From a virus, in the IMG/VR virus record IMGVR_UViG_3300023196_001943, positions 747-30,463 of that record: DNA of 29,717 nucleotides, one strand, 5' to 3'. A program made the position numbers and the translations under genes. Below are positions 6,513-13,679 of this stretch, one piece after another (within the stretch, counting starts at the first letter, position 1; each line of letters starts with the position of its first letter). The notes beneath the pieces were generated by a model. That model did no database searches. It had not been told where the DNA came from and worked only from the letters and a program-made list of their open reading frames with translations.

Positions 6513-6521
6513 GTACAGCAT
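6508..6521. promoter_or_regulatory. Perfect 14-bp palindrome over the terS start
   Basis: ATGCTGTACAGCAT is its own reverse complement. It overlaps the -10 box, the predicted transcript start and the first two bases of the TerS ATG. A bound protein would block both promoter and start. TerS itself has an N-terminal HTH and is one candidate. Confidence 0.5.
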
Positions 6522-6951
6522 GGCTATGTTGGCAGACCAGAACCGTTTCATCGAGTGGCTACTCCGCCCGAAGGCAGAGCGAGTCCCCAGGACGCAGGCC
6601 GATCTCGCTGGGGAGATGGGCGTTGACCCGTCGCAGTTGTCGGCTTGGAAGCGTGACGTTGAGTTCCTGCAGGCCTGGGACGCCCAGTACCTACGGACGA
6701 TTGGTTCGCCCGAGACGAAGATGAAGATCATGCAGACGTTGATGGCCACGGCGACCGACGCCGACGACCCGAAGCACGTCCAGGCTGCGAAGACCTTCTT
6801 TGAGATTGAGGGGTCGCTGCGGCCGTCCAAGACGCAGGTGGATGTGAACTTGCACGGCGTGAAGCCGTCGGAACTCACTGACGACCAGCTCGATGAGCTT
6901 CTCGCAGCGAAGGCCGTCGACGAGCTCGCCCAGCGTCGCGAGAAGTCGTGA
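6520..6951 (+). CDS. Terminase small subunit
   Basis: 143 aa. The N-terminal ~50 residues form a helix-turn-helix-like region (TQADLAGEMG, then VDPSQLSAWKRD), followed by helices that fit the oligomerisation region and an acidic C-terminal segment (LTDDQLDELLAAKAVDELA). Size, HTH and position directly before TerL support the call. It recognises phage DNA and loads TerL for packaging. ATG 6520 is preferred; ATG 6526 is an alternative. The stop overlaps the TerL start as GTGA. The palindrome across its start raises the possibility of autoregulation. Confidence 0.8.
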   Translation: MAMLADQNRFIEWLLRPKAERVPRTQADLAGEMGVDPSQLSAWKRDVEFLQAWDAQYLRTIGSPETKMKIMQTLMATATDADDPKHVQAAKTFFEIEGSLRPSKTQVDVNLHGVKPSELTDDQLDELLAAKAVDELAQRREKS

Positions 6952-8612
6952 GCGACCTATCGCCCGAAGATTTCTCGATGGAGGATCTTTGGCAGGAGCG
7001 CGAGTTCCGTAAGTGCGCTGCGCTGAACACCGCCATCCCCGACGAGCACCTTGTTGCGTTCCTGCATTTCTGCGAGACGTACGTTCATATTCGTCACCCT
7101 GAACATGGCCGGATCAAGTTTGATCCGTTTGAAGCTCAGGTTGAGGCGGTGGGGTCGTGGTTGTCGTGCCGGTATTCGCTGGTGCTTAAGGCGCGGCAGA
7201 TTGGTTTCTCGACGTTGGTGGCGGTTTACGCTTTGTGGCTTGTTGCGTTCCACCCTGACCGGCCGGTGTTGATGTTGTCGAGGACTGAGCGTGAGGCGAT
7301 TAAGCTTTTGCAGAAGGCTAAGTATGCGATGCAATATTTGCCTGAGTGGATGAAGTTTCGTATTGGGCCGGTGAATGTTACGCAGACCAAGATGGAGTTC
7401 ACGAACGGCTCCTACATCGAGTCCCTGCCTTCGGCTTCTGACCCGGCCCGTGGTGAGTCTGCTTATCTGATCATCGTTGACGAGCTGGCCTTCCTGCAGA
7501 ACTCTGAGGAAGCGTGGTCCGCCATTGAGCCAGTGGCCGACGTTGGTGGTCGCGTTGTGATGCTCTCGACGGCTAACGGCCAGGGGAACCTGTTCCACAG
7601 GCTCTGGGTTGAGGCGGTTGCAGGCAATAACCGGTTCGATCCGCTGTTCTTCCCGTGGTCGGCGAACGGCCGAGACCAGGATTGGTACGACGCCAAGGCT
7701 GGCGACCTCGAGCCACACCAGCTCGCTCAGGAGTATCCCGACAATGCCGAGGACGCTTTCTTGAAGTCCGGCCGGCCGGTGTTTAACCTGACTCGCCTGC
7801 GTGAGTACGAGACGCGCCCGCCGATTGCTACGGGGTTCTTTGGCCCGGCTGGCGACTTCATTGAGGATTCTCGCACAATCGATTCGGCGACAAACATCTG
7901 GGCGTACCCCGACGAGGGCGAGAAGTACGTCCTCGGTGTCGACGTTGCCCAGGGCTTTGAGCATGGCGACTTCTCGTCCGTCCACGTCATCGCATGCCGT
8001 AACCCGGCACTGGTGGCGACCTACCATGCCCGTGTCGAGCCGGACATCTTGGGTCGGGACATTCTGCCTAAGATCGGCAGGTTTTACAATCAGGCGTTGA
8101 TTGGTGTGGAGTCGAACCAGCACGGCCTGACGACGCTCAAATACCTGCAGGGGACCAAGTACTTCCCAATCTACTACGAGCGCTCCCCGAAATACAAGAG
8201 GTCCGTTCCTACCGACGTACTCGGCTTCCGCACCTCCCAGGTCACCAAGCCTCTGATTATCGATGAGCTCGCTGGGACGTTGCGTGGGGAGTTCGACATG
8301 CCGGACGCTCACACCCTTGCCGAGTTGAAGACGTTCACCTACAACGACAAGGGGAAGATGTCCGGCTCGCCGTACGACGACCGGACCATGTCGCTGGCTA
8401 TCGGCAACTACATGCGTAAATTCGTGTTCTTCGCTGAGTTCACTCCCGAGAAGAATCCGCCGCCGGGCAGCTTCGGAGATTGGGAGAGGCGCACCTACGG
8501 GGAGAGTTTCTCCGACATCATCAACAAGAAGTCCAGCAGTCGCCCGTGGGGCGACAGGCCGAAGCGTCCACCTATCGGCGCGAACTACGTTAGGACCAAG
8601 TCGCCTTTCTGA
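6948..8612 (+). CDS. Terminase large subunit
   Basis: 554 aa, a normal TerL length. The ATPase domain has a terminase-type Walker A (KARQIGFST, 81-89), Walker B LIIVDE at 174-179 and the coupling motif LSTAN at 206-210. The RNase H-like nuclease has VLGVDVAQG at 328-336 (Asp332), IGVESNQHG at 385-393 (Glu388) and SPYDDRTMS at 474-482 (Asp477/478). It is the packaging motor that translocates and cuts DNA at the portal. The GTG start overlaps the TerS stop, so translation is coupled. Confidence 0.95.
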   Translation: MSDLSPEDFSMEDLWQEREFRKCAALNTAIPDEHLVAFLHFCETYVHIRHPEHGRIKFDPFEAQVEAVGSWLSCRYSLVLKARQIGFSTLVAVYALWLVAFHPDRPVLMLSRTEREAIKLLQKAKYAMQYLPEWMKFRIGPVNVTQTKMEFTNGSYIESLPSASDPARGESAYLIIVDELAFLQNSEEAWSAIEPVADVGGRVVMLSTANGQGNLFHRLWVEAVAGNNRFDPLFFPWSANGRDQDWYDAKAGDLEPHQLAQEYPDNAEDAFLKSGRPVFNLTRLREYETRPPIATGFFGPAGDFIEDSRTIDSATNIWAYPDEGEKYVLGVDVAQGFEHGDFSSVHVIACRNPALVATYHARVEPDILGRDILPKIGRFYNQALIGVESNQHGLTTLKYLQGTKYFPIYYERSPKYKRSVPTDVLGFRTSQVTKPLIIDELAGTLRGEFDMPDAHTLAELKTFTYNDKGKMSGSPYDDRTMSLAIGNYMRKFVFFAEFTPEKNPPPGSFGDWERRTYGESFSDIINKKSSSRPWGDRPKRPPIGANYVRTKSPF

Positions 8613-8628
8613 CGATTTACGTGCCTTT

Positions 8629-8655
8629 GGTCACACTTTCTGCGATAATGTGACC
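8629..8655. promoter_or_regulatory. GGTCACA/TGTGACC inverted repeat across a -10 box
   Basis: Perfect 7-bp arms (8629-8635 and 8649-8655) flank 13 bp that contain the extended -10. It belongs to the same GTCAC/GTGAC sequence class as sites at 2828-2844, 5812-5832 and 11204-11217. Confidence 0.45.
8641..8649 (+). promoter_or_regulatory. Extended -10 promoter upstream of the portal cluster
   Basis: TGC followed by GATAAT is a strong extended -10. A 17-bp spacer leads back to GTGCCT (8621-8626). Transcription would start near 8656 and give a ~29-nt leader with GAGGAG before ATG 8685. Confidence 0.45.
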
Positions 8656-8684
8656 AACGACACGTCTATTTGAGGAGAACAGCT

Positions 8685-8816
8685 ATGGGCACACGCATTC
8701 AAGACCGATCCCGTCCGACGAAACGTCCCATCGTTCGAGGTGACTTGCCGAAATCCACTCCGGTTGCCGAGCCCAAGGCTGAGCAGCCGAAGCGTAAGGT
8801 GAAGTACAAGGGATGA
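8685..8816 (+). CDS. Small basic protein
   Basis: 43 aa, unrecognised. It is rich in Arg, Lys and Pro (for example KRPIVRG, QPKRKVKYKG) and probably disordered. A good Shine-Dalgarno sequence (GAGGAG) sits 8 nt before the ATG, and the stop overlaps the next start as ATGA. These signals, with the promoter upstream, support it as a real gene despite its size. It might be a minor capsid-bound or nucleic-acid-binding peptide; this is inference. Confidence 0.6.
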   Translation: MGTRIQDRSRPTKRPIVRGDLPKSTPVAEPKAEQPKRKVKYKG

Positions 8817-9049
8817 TCTGCGACGAGGGGGGTTGCGGGAAGCCTGTGGATCGCGATGGTCTCTGCTTCTTGCACCGTATATCAGGAACAACGTTTGGGT
8901 TCCGTGGCTCCGCCCGTGAGGGGCGCAAGGGTTGGAACCAGACGGCAAGCGACTGGAAAACCGAGAACTTCGGCACATCCAATGATAAAGAGCTCGCCGC
9001 ACGTGGCATCGAGCGATCATCGAACTACTCAAGTCTGGAATCCCGCTAA
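8813..9049 (+). CDS. Small zinc-knuckle protein upstream of portal
   Basis: 78 aa. The N terminus has Cys3, Cys8, Cys18 and His21 (C-x4-C-x9-C-x2-H, with GLC before the last pair), a zinc-knuckle pattern common in small phage proteins. The rest is polar with SDWKTENFG and many Ser and Arg residues. It starts by ATGA overlap with the previous gene and ends by TAATG overlap with the portal gene, so all three are probably co-translated. The gene at 13344 has nearly the same metal-site spacing. Function unknown. Confidence 0.7.
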   Translation: MICDEGGCGKPVDRDGLCFLHRISGTTFGFRGSAREGRKGWNQTASDWKTENFGTSNDKELAARGIERSSNYSSLESR

Positions 9050-11070
9050 TGGCAAAGAAGATGACCGACAGGGATTTCCTGGCGTTTGCACGCAACGAGC
9101 TTGAGCGCTCAAAGAATTGGCGCTCAACCCGTTCGGGCTACGGCTTCGATGAGCAGTGGCGTCGGTACATCGACTTGTACTCGGGTCGCCACTGGGACAC
9201 GAAGACTGGCACCGACCAGTTGATTGTCAACCTGATCTTCTCAACGATCAACGTGATGGCCCCCGCTGTCGCGATCAACAACCCACGTTTCGTGGTTAAC
9301 GCCCGCAAGCCCGAGCAGGCACCGCAGGCAGTCATCACCGAAGAGGTGCTGAACTACGCCTGGCGCAAGAACGAGTTCCAGCGCGACTTCCGCCTCGCCG
9401 TACTCGACTGGCTGATCACGGGCCAGGGCTGGCTGAAGATCGGCTACAAATCAACCAAGAAGCCGGTACGTAAGGCGACAGACGGCGCTACACCGCAGAA
9501 CTCCGACGCCGGATCCGGCTCCGAGGGCGGCGAAGAGGGCATTGACGACCGTGAAGATGTTGAAGGCAACGTCGAGTCCGAACTCAACATTGAGCCGGGC
9601 GACGACCAGCCCTTCGTGGAGCGCCTCTCGATATTCGACATATACGTCGACCCCGACGCCCGCCACCCGAAGGAGATGCGCTGGATCGCCCAGCGCACCT
9701 GGCGTCCCGTGGCTGACGTGCAGGTCGATTCCCGTTACTCGACAACGCAGCGAGCTCGGGTCTCCGGTTCGCACTGGAGTCCTTGGAGCACGGAGTCTGG
9801 CGATGCTCGCGCAGGGAGCGATGCGGGATCATCGGATAAGCCGAACAAGGGTGCGTTGACGTACGCCGAGGTCATCGAGTTCTACGACATCAAGCGGAAC
9901 ACGGTCTCGACGTTTGCTATCGACGGCGATGGCGACGACAACAATGAGCCCGACGCAGGCTTCTTGATTAAGCCTTCTGAAATCCCATACGCGTCTGGCC
10001 ATCCGTTCGTGATGCTCCGCAACTACGAGGTGCCGGACCATTTCTACTGCATGGGTGACGTGCAGCAGATCGAGTCGCTGCAGCTCGAGTTGAACGAGAC
10101 ACGTACGCAGATGTTGAATTATCGCAAGAAGTTCCGTCGTGCGTGGACGTACCGTAAGGACGCGTTCGACCGTGAAGGTATCCAGGCGCTGGAGTCTGAC
10201 GAAGACAATGTGATGATTCCCGTCCAGAGTGACGAGGCTTTGAGCGGCGTGCTTGCCCCGGTGCCGGCGATCATCAGCCCTGCTGAGTTCTTCGACCAAT
10301 CGGCGATGATCCAGAACGACATGGACATGGTCTCTGGCGTCAGCGATTACGCCAAGGGCAACCCGCAGTCCTCGACCAGGCGCACGGCGACCGAAGCGGC
10401 AATGATCGCCGACGCCGCCAATGCCCGTGCCCAGGATCGCTTGATGAAGATCGAGCTCATCTTGGCCGAATGTGGATCTCGTGTCATTCAGCTTATGCAG
10501 CAGTACATGACGGGCGAGCAGGTTGCTCGGGTTGTGACATTGCCGGTCACTGGTTGGGTGAACTACGACAAGGACTACATCCAGGGCGAGTTTGATTACG
10601 AAGTCCGTGGTGGCTCGACTGAGCCGCATAACGAGACGTTCCGCCGGCAGTCGGCTCTCCAGCTTGCTGACGTGTCGGCGCAGTTCGTGTCGATGGGTGT
10701 TGCTGATCCGGTCGCTCTGTACAAGAAGCTTCTTCGTGACGGCTTTGGCGAGAAGGATCCCGAGCGGTTCATTCAGCAGCAGGCACCCCCGCAGGAGCAG
10801 GCTCCCCAGGGCGGGATGCATGCGATGCCGGATGGCTCAATGATGCCCGATGGTGACATGCCTCCTGAGCAGCAGATGCTGCCGGGTATGGGTGGACCTC
10901 CTCCGCAGGGTGGGATGCAGATGGGTCCTCAGACGGATCCGAACCTCGGGCCGGGCGCTCAAGATCTCACGCCGGAGCTGTTGGCCATGATGATGGCGGT
11001 AGGCTCTGGAGGGGATCCTTCGATGGCCCCGCCACCGGAGATGCTTGACGTCCCGCCACCTTGGGCGTGA
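9049..11070 (+). CDS. Portal protein
   Basis: 673 aa. The N-terminal part (DEQWRRYIDLYSGRHWD, then QLIVNLIFSTINVMAP) and the central helical region (QIESLQLELNETRTQM, DMDMVSGVSDYAKGNPQSS, RTATEAAMIADAANARAQD) follow the pattern of podovirus-type portal proteins. Length and position after TerL agree. It forms the dodecameric vertex ring through which DNA enters and leaves. An acidic, Gly/Ser-rich insertion lies near 145-185. The last ~100 residues are low in complexity (Gln, Pro, Met, Gly), for example PDGSMMPDGDMPPEQQM, and may be an exposed or ejected tail. Confidence 0.9.
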   Translation: MAKKMTDRDFLAFARNELERSKNWRSTRSGYGFDEQWRRYIDLYSGRHWDTKTGTDQLIVNLIFSTINVMAPAVAINNPRFVVNARKPEQAPQAVITEEVLNYAWRKNEFQRDFRLAVLDWLITGQGWLKIGYKSTKKPVRKATDGATPQNSDAGSGSEGGEEGIDDREDVEGNVESELNIEPGDDQPFVERLSIFDIYVDPDARHPKEMRWIAQRTWRPVADVQVDSRYSTTQRARVSGSHWSPWSTESGDARAGSDAGSSDKPNKGALTYAEVIEFYDIKRNTVSTFAIDGDGDDNNEPDAGFLIKPSEIPYASGHPFVMLRNYEVPDHFYCMGDVQQIESLQLELNETRTQMLNYRKKFRRAWTYRKDAFDREGIQALESDEDNVMIPVQSDEALSGVLAPVPAIISPAEFFDQSAMIQNDMDMVSGVSDYAKGNPQSSTRRTATEAAMIADAANARAQDRLMKIELILAECGSRVIQLMQQYMTGEQVARVVTLPVTGWVNYDKDYIQGEFDYEVRGGSTEPHNETFRRQSALQLADVSAQFVSMGVADPVALYKKLLRDGFGEKDPERFIQQQAPPQEQAPQGGMHAMPDGSMMPDGDMPPEQQMLPGMGGPPPQGGMQMGPQTDPNLGPGAQDLTPELLAMMMAVGSGGDPSMAPPPEMLDVPPPWA

Positions 11071-11076
11071 TACACT
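11068..11076 (+). promoter_or_regulatory. Possible extended -10 for the intergenic RNA
   Basis: TGA plus TACACT overlaps the portal stop codon. TTGACG occurs at 11045-11050 but at 20 bp, longer than ideal. A start near 11083 would place the structured element at the transcript 5' end. Confidence 0.3.
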
Positions 11077-11082
11077 AACACC

Positions 11083-11173
11083 GCTGTAGAAAGCGCACTG
11101 ACACGTAGAGTGAAGGGCCAGGGACTTAGTCCTTGGTAGTCCTCGGTAACTGCGCCTCGTTGGTGCGCTTTTT
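11083..11173 (+). ncRNA. Structured intergenic RNA or attenuator between portal and scaffold
   Basis: An outer 9-bp stem pairs AAAGCGCAC (11090-11098) with GTGCGCTTT (11163-11171) and is followed by a T5 tract (11169-11173). Inside is an 8-bp hairpin CCAGGGAC/GTCCTTGG (11118-11125, 11129-11136) with a TTA loop and one wobble. A competing local hairpin, GCGCC (11152-11156) with GG and GCGC (11162-11163, 11165-11168, one bulged T), would use the 3' half of the outer stem just before the T tract. It may be an attenuator, a simple terminator or a discrete small RNA. It is not a tRNA: no T-arm sequence is present. Confidence 0.5.
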
Positions 11174-11203
11174 ACGTTCCCACCAACACCTAGTACGTTA
11201 TGC

Positions 11204-11232
11204 GTGACATTAGTCACATATGGGTCTATGCT
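11204..11232 (+). promoter_or_regulatory. Candidate promoter for leaderless scaffold mRNA
   Basis: A -35 GTGACA (11204-11209), exactly 17 bp, and a -10 TATGCT (11227-11232). Transcription would start within a few bases of ATG 11241, which has no Shine-Dalgarno sequence. The -35 is part of the inverted repeat GTGAC-ATTA-GTCAC (11204-11217). Confidence 0.5.
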
Positions 11233-11240
11233 TGCGAGTG

Positions 11241-12164
11241 ATGACAAATCTCAGTGACGTCTCAGAAGTCCAAGCGGAAACAGAGGCCCCCATCGTTGAT
11301 GACGGTGGACAAGGCGTTGTCGAAGCGACCGAAGAAGCTACCGAAGCGACCCCAGCCTTTGACGAGGCAGACCTGCTCGACACCTCCGAAATCGGAGATC
11401 GGATGGTCCGCCTTACCGTCGATGGTGAAGAGGTCGTCGTCCCGCTAAGTGAAGCACTGTCCGGCTACAACAGCCAGGCAGCATCAACTAAACGGTTCCA
11501 GGAAGCCGCGACACTCAAGCAAGAAGCAGAAGCATCTCGGCGAGAAGCCGAGCAAGCTGTCAATCTTGCCCGAGCAGTGTCGAACGACCCTGGAATGACG
11601 ATGAAGGTACTGGCCTCCCAGGCTGGCCTCACCGTCGAGCAGTTTCTCAATCTCACGCCAAATCAGCAACAAAACATCGCTGAAGCCACTGAGGTTGAGC
11701 CTGAGTTTAGTGATCCGTTGGAAAAGGCGCTCTACCAAGAGCGTCAGGCGCGCATAGCGCTCGAACAGCGGATCAGTGCTCAGGAGGAGGTGTACGCGAA
11801 CCAGCAGGCCGACGCCCGAATCTCGCAGTCAATCGGAGCTCTTCAAAGCCAGTACGGAGCAACACCCGAAGACGCTAGATCCGTTATTCGACAGGCGTAC
11901 GAAATGAGAGTCGGTCCAGAAATGTTCCCGATGATCTATCAGTCTCAGATGTACCAGAAGTCGCAAGCGACAAACTCGGCACAAGCAGAAGCAACCGCTG
12001 CTGGAGTAGCCGAGACCGCACAGCGACAGCAGGCCGCAGCTCAGGCTTCGAACGCCATCAGTACCGGAACAGGTGTAGTCGGGACAGCACCGGCACAGGT
12101 TGTCCAACCGATGACCGCTGAAGAAGCTATTCGTTCCACGCTTGAGCAGCTTGGGGTGAGATAG
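11241..12164 (+). CDS. Capsid scaffold protein
   Basis: 307 aa. It is acidic at the N terminus and strongly helical and Gln/Ala/Glu-rich elsewhere, with a likely coiled coil around 85-120 (KRFQEAATLKQEAEASRREA) and another near 170-205. The C-terminal part is Ala/Gln-rich and ends in a short helix (MTAEEAIRSTLEQLG) of the kind that contacts coat protein. The position between portal and major capsid, together with composition, supports scaffold. It would guide procapsid assembly and then leave. ATG 11241 is preferred over the longer frame from 11220 because the promoter -10 lies inside that extension. Confidence 0.82.
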   Translation: MTNLSDVSEVQAETEAPIVDDGGQGVVEATEEATEATPAFDEADLLDTSEIGDRMVRLTVDGEEVVVPLSEALSGYNSQAASTKRFQEAATLKQEAEASRREAEQAVNLARAVSNDPGMTMKVLASQAGLTVEQFLNLTPNQQQNIAEATEVEPEFSDPLEKALYQERQARIALEQRISAQEEVYANQQADARISQSIGALQSQYGATPEDARSVIRQAYEMRVGPEMFPMIYQSQMYQKSQATNSAQAEATAAGVAETAQRQQAAAQASNAISTGTGVVGTAPAQVVQPMTAEEAIRSTLEQLGVR

Positions 12165-12201
12165 CCCTTCGGCTTCCTTTCCTATTTGAAACGAGATTAA
12201 A

Positions 12202-13266
12202 ATGGCACTCGCCTCACACACCCCAACAACGTGGAACGACATCCTGTCGACCACCATGCACAACTACCGCAAGACGCTGACCGACAACGTCTTCAACTCC
12301 CGTCCGCTGCTCAACCATTACATGAGCAAGGGTCGCGTTAAGACCATCTCCGGTGGTATCTCCATCGTTGAGCCGGTCATGTACGCCGAAGGTCAGGCAG
12401 ACAGCTACGCCGAGTGGGATACCCTCACGGTGACGCCGACGCCGACCGCTTCAGCCGCCCAGTTCGACTGGAAGCAGCTCTATGCGACCATCGCGATCAG
12501 CGGCCTGGAAGAGGCGCAGAACAACGGTAAGGAGATGATTGTTGATCTCCTTGAAGCCAAAATCATGCAGGCTGAGGACACCCTCAAGACCCGCCTGAAC
12601 GGCATGTTGTTCGGCACTTACGCCGGCACGACCCCGGCAAACGACTTCACCCCCATCACGAAGATCATCGGCAACGCCGATGCTGACGCTGTTGGTGGAA
12701 TCGTCACGGGCTCTGGCGTCAATGATTGGTGGAAGTCACAGGTCAACTCGACCGGTGGAGCCCTCACCGGGGCAGGCCTCGAGGACGCTCTTCGCGCCCT
12801 TTACAACGCAACCAGCGACGCTGGCCCCGACGTTGTCGACGCCATCTTCACCAACGCATTCGGCTTCAGCCTTTACGAGTCGAGCCTCACCCCTCAGGTG
12901 CGGTACACCGACACGTCGAAGGCGAACCTCGGGTTCCAGAACCTGATGTTCAAGAATGTTCCGATGATGTGGGACTTCCAGTGCTCCGGTGGTACCGAGG
13001 GAACGGTGTCCGATGCTTCGGCGTCGTTCTACGGCATCAACTCGAAGTACGTCGGTCTGAAGTTGCACAGTGACCGCAACTTCAAGCAGTCGCCGTTCAC
13101 CGACAACATGACTGGGTCGCTCGGCGCTCCAGCATCAGGTGCCGGAATCGGCAGCGCTTCGGGCAACACCCTGGATGCTCGAGTGTCGTTCATCACGACA
13201 TTCGGTAACCACACCACGCGCAACCGTCGTCGCCTCTTCAAGTTGCTCAACGTAACTGCGGCGTAG
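12202..13266 (+). CDS. Major capsid protein, HK97-fold type
   Basis: 354 aa. The sequence opens with TTWNDILSTTMHNYRKTLTD, then GRVKTISGGISIVEPVMY and FDWKQLYATIAISGLEEAQN, and has a helix near 110-135 (LLEAKIMQAEDTLKTRLNG). This matches a widespread phage major capsid family of HK97 fold. The C-terminal half holds the expected loop- and strand-rich axial region with KYVGLKLHSDRNFKQSPF. It builds the icosahedral shell. The Shine-Dalgarno sequence is weak (ACGAGA). A strong 15-bp hairpin follows the stop codon, which could raise capsid transcript level over downstream genes. Confidence 0.92.
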   Translation: MALASHTPTTWNDILSTTMHNYRKTLTDNVFNSRPLLNHYMSKGRVKTISGGISIVEPVMYAEGQADSYAEWDTLTVTPTPTASAAQFDWKQLYATIAISGLEEAQNNGKEMIVDLLEAKIMQAEDTLKTRLNGMLFGTYAGTTPANDFTPITKIIGNADADAVGGIVTGSGVNDWWKSQVNSTGGALTGAGLEDALRALYNATSDAGPDVVDAIFTNAFGFSLYESSLTPQVRYTDTSKANLGFQNLMFKNVPMMWDFQCSGGTEGTVSDASASFYGINSKYVGLKLHSDRNFKQSPFTDNMTGSLGAPASGAGIGSASGNTLDARVSFITTFGNHTTRNRRRLFKLLNVTAA

Positions 13267-13274
13267 ACTGATTG

Positions 13275-13310
13275 GAGGGAGCAGCAGGTACGTTCACCTG
13301 CTGCTCCCTC
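13275..13310 (+). terminator. Perfect 15-bp hairpin after the capsid gene
   Basis: Arms GAGGGAGCAGCAGGT (13275-13289) and its exact complement (13296-13310) flank a 6-nt loop, starting 8 nt after the capsid stop. There is no T tract. U-less hairpins of this kind can terminate partially or protect the upstream mRNA 3' end, especially in GC-rich hosts. Confidence 0.65.
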
Positions 13311-13343
13311 GTCCGGTTCCCCCTCTCTGGAAGGATGGTTGGC

Positions 13344-13679
13344 ATGCCCGACTACTACGCACATCAGCACTCGCAAAACCAAATCAACGACAGTAATATC
13401 GTCAAGCTCAGTTCGCTGTATACGGTTGTTGGTGGCTCTGGTGGGGTGGAGCATGCAAACGGCGACATCAAGCTCGCAGTAGGCAACCAGCTCGCTGCGT
13501 ACAAGCCGCCGGCCCGCCGAGGTAAAGACTCTCCCGGTCGCGTCCTGTGCGCCTCTGAGGACTGTAAGGCGTACCCGATGAAGGAGATTGAGCACTGCTC
13601 GGGCCACGCCCGCAGCCTTGGCCTCATTGAGTCGTGGAGTACGAAGAAGAAGGCGGTCCCCGATGGCGACGCTGGCTGA
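13344..13679 (+). CDS. Small zinc-knuckle protein downstream of capsid
   Basis: 111 aa. Residues 69-88 hold Cys69, Cys74, Cys85 and His88 (C-x4-C-x10-C-x2-H), nearly the spacing of the knuckle in the gene at 8813. The N-terminal half is polar with no recognised domain; the C terminus is basic (STKKKAVPDG). The start at 13344 is chosen because GGAAGGA lies 8 nt upstream; the longer frame would run through the capsid hairpin. It overlaps the adaptor gene by 17 bp. It may be a minor head protein or regulator; function unknown. Confidence 0.7.
   Translation: MPDYYAHQHSQNQINDSNIVKLSSLYTVVGGSGGVEHANGDIKLAVGNQLAAYKPPARRGKDSPGRVLCASEDCKAYPMKEIEHCSGHARSLGLIESWSTKKKAVPDGDAG

Noticed and set aside
5985-6878. 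297-codon minus frame across the ssDNA-binding-like gene and TerS
   Set aside because: It crosses a terminator-like hairpin and a promoter and lies opposite two well-supported genes.
6957-8312. Long open frame on the minus strand opposite TerL (451 codons)
   Set aside because: It is an antisense shadow of a clear TerL gene in GC-rich DNA; the product is Arg/Leu/His-rich with no motif.
9829-10821. 330-codon minus frame opposite the portal gene
   Set aside because: Shadow of the portal reading frame; no Shine-Dalgarno sequence, no recognisable domain.
11090-11171. tRNA-like cloverleaf in the portal-scaffold gap
   Set aside because: The outer stem could mimic an acceptor stem, but no T-arm sequence, CCA context or proper anticodon arm is present.
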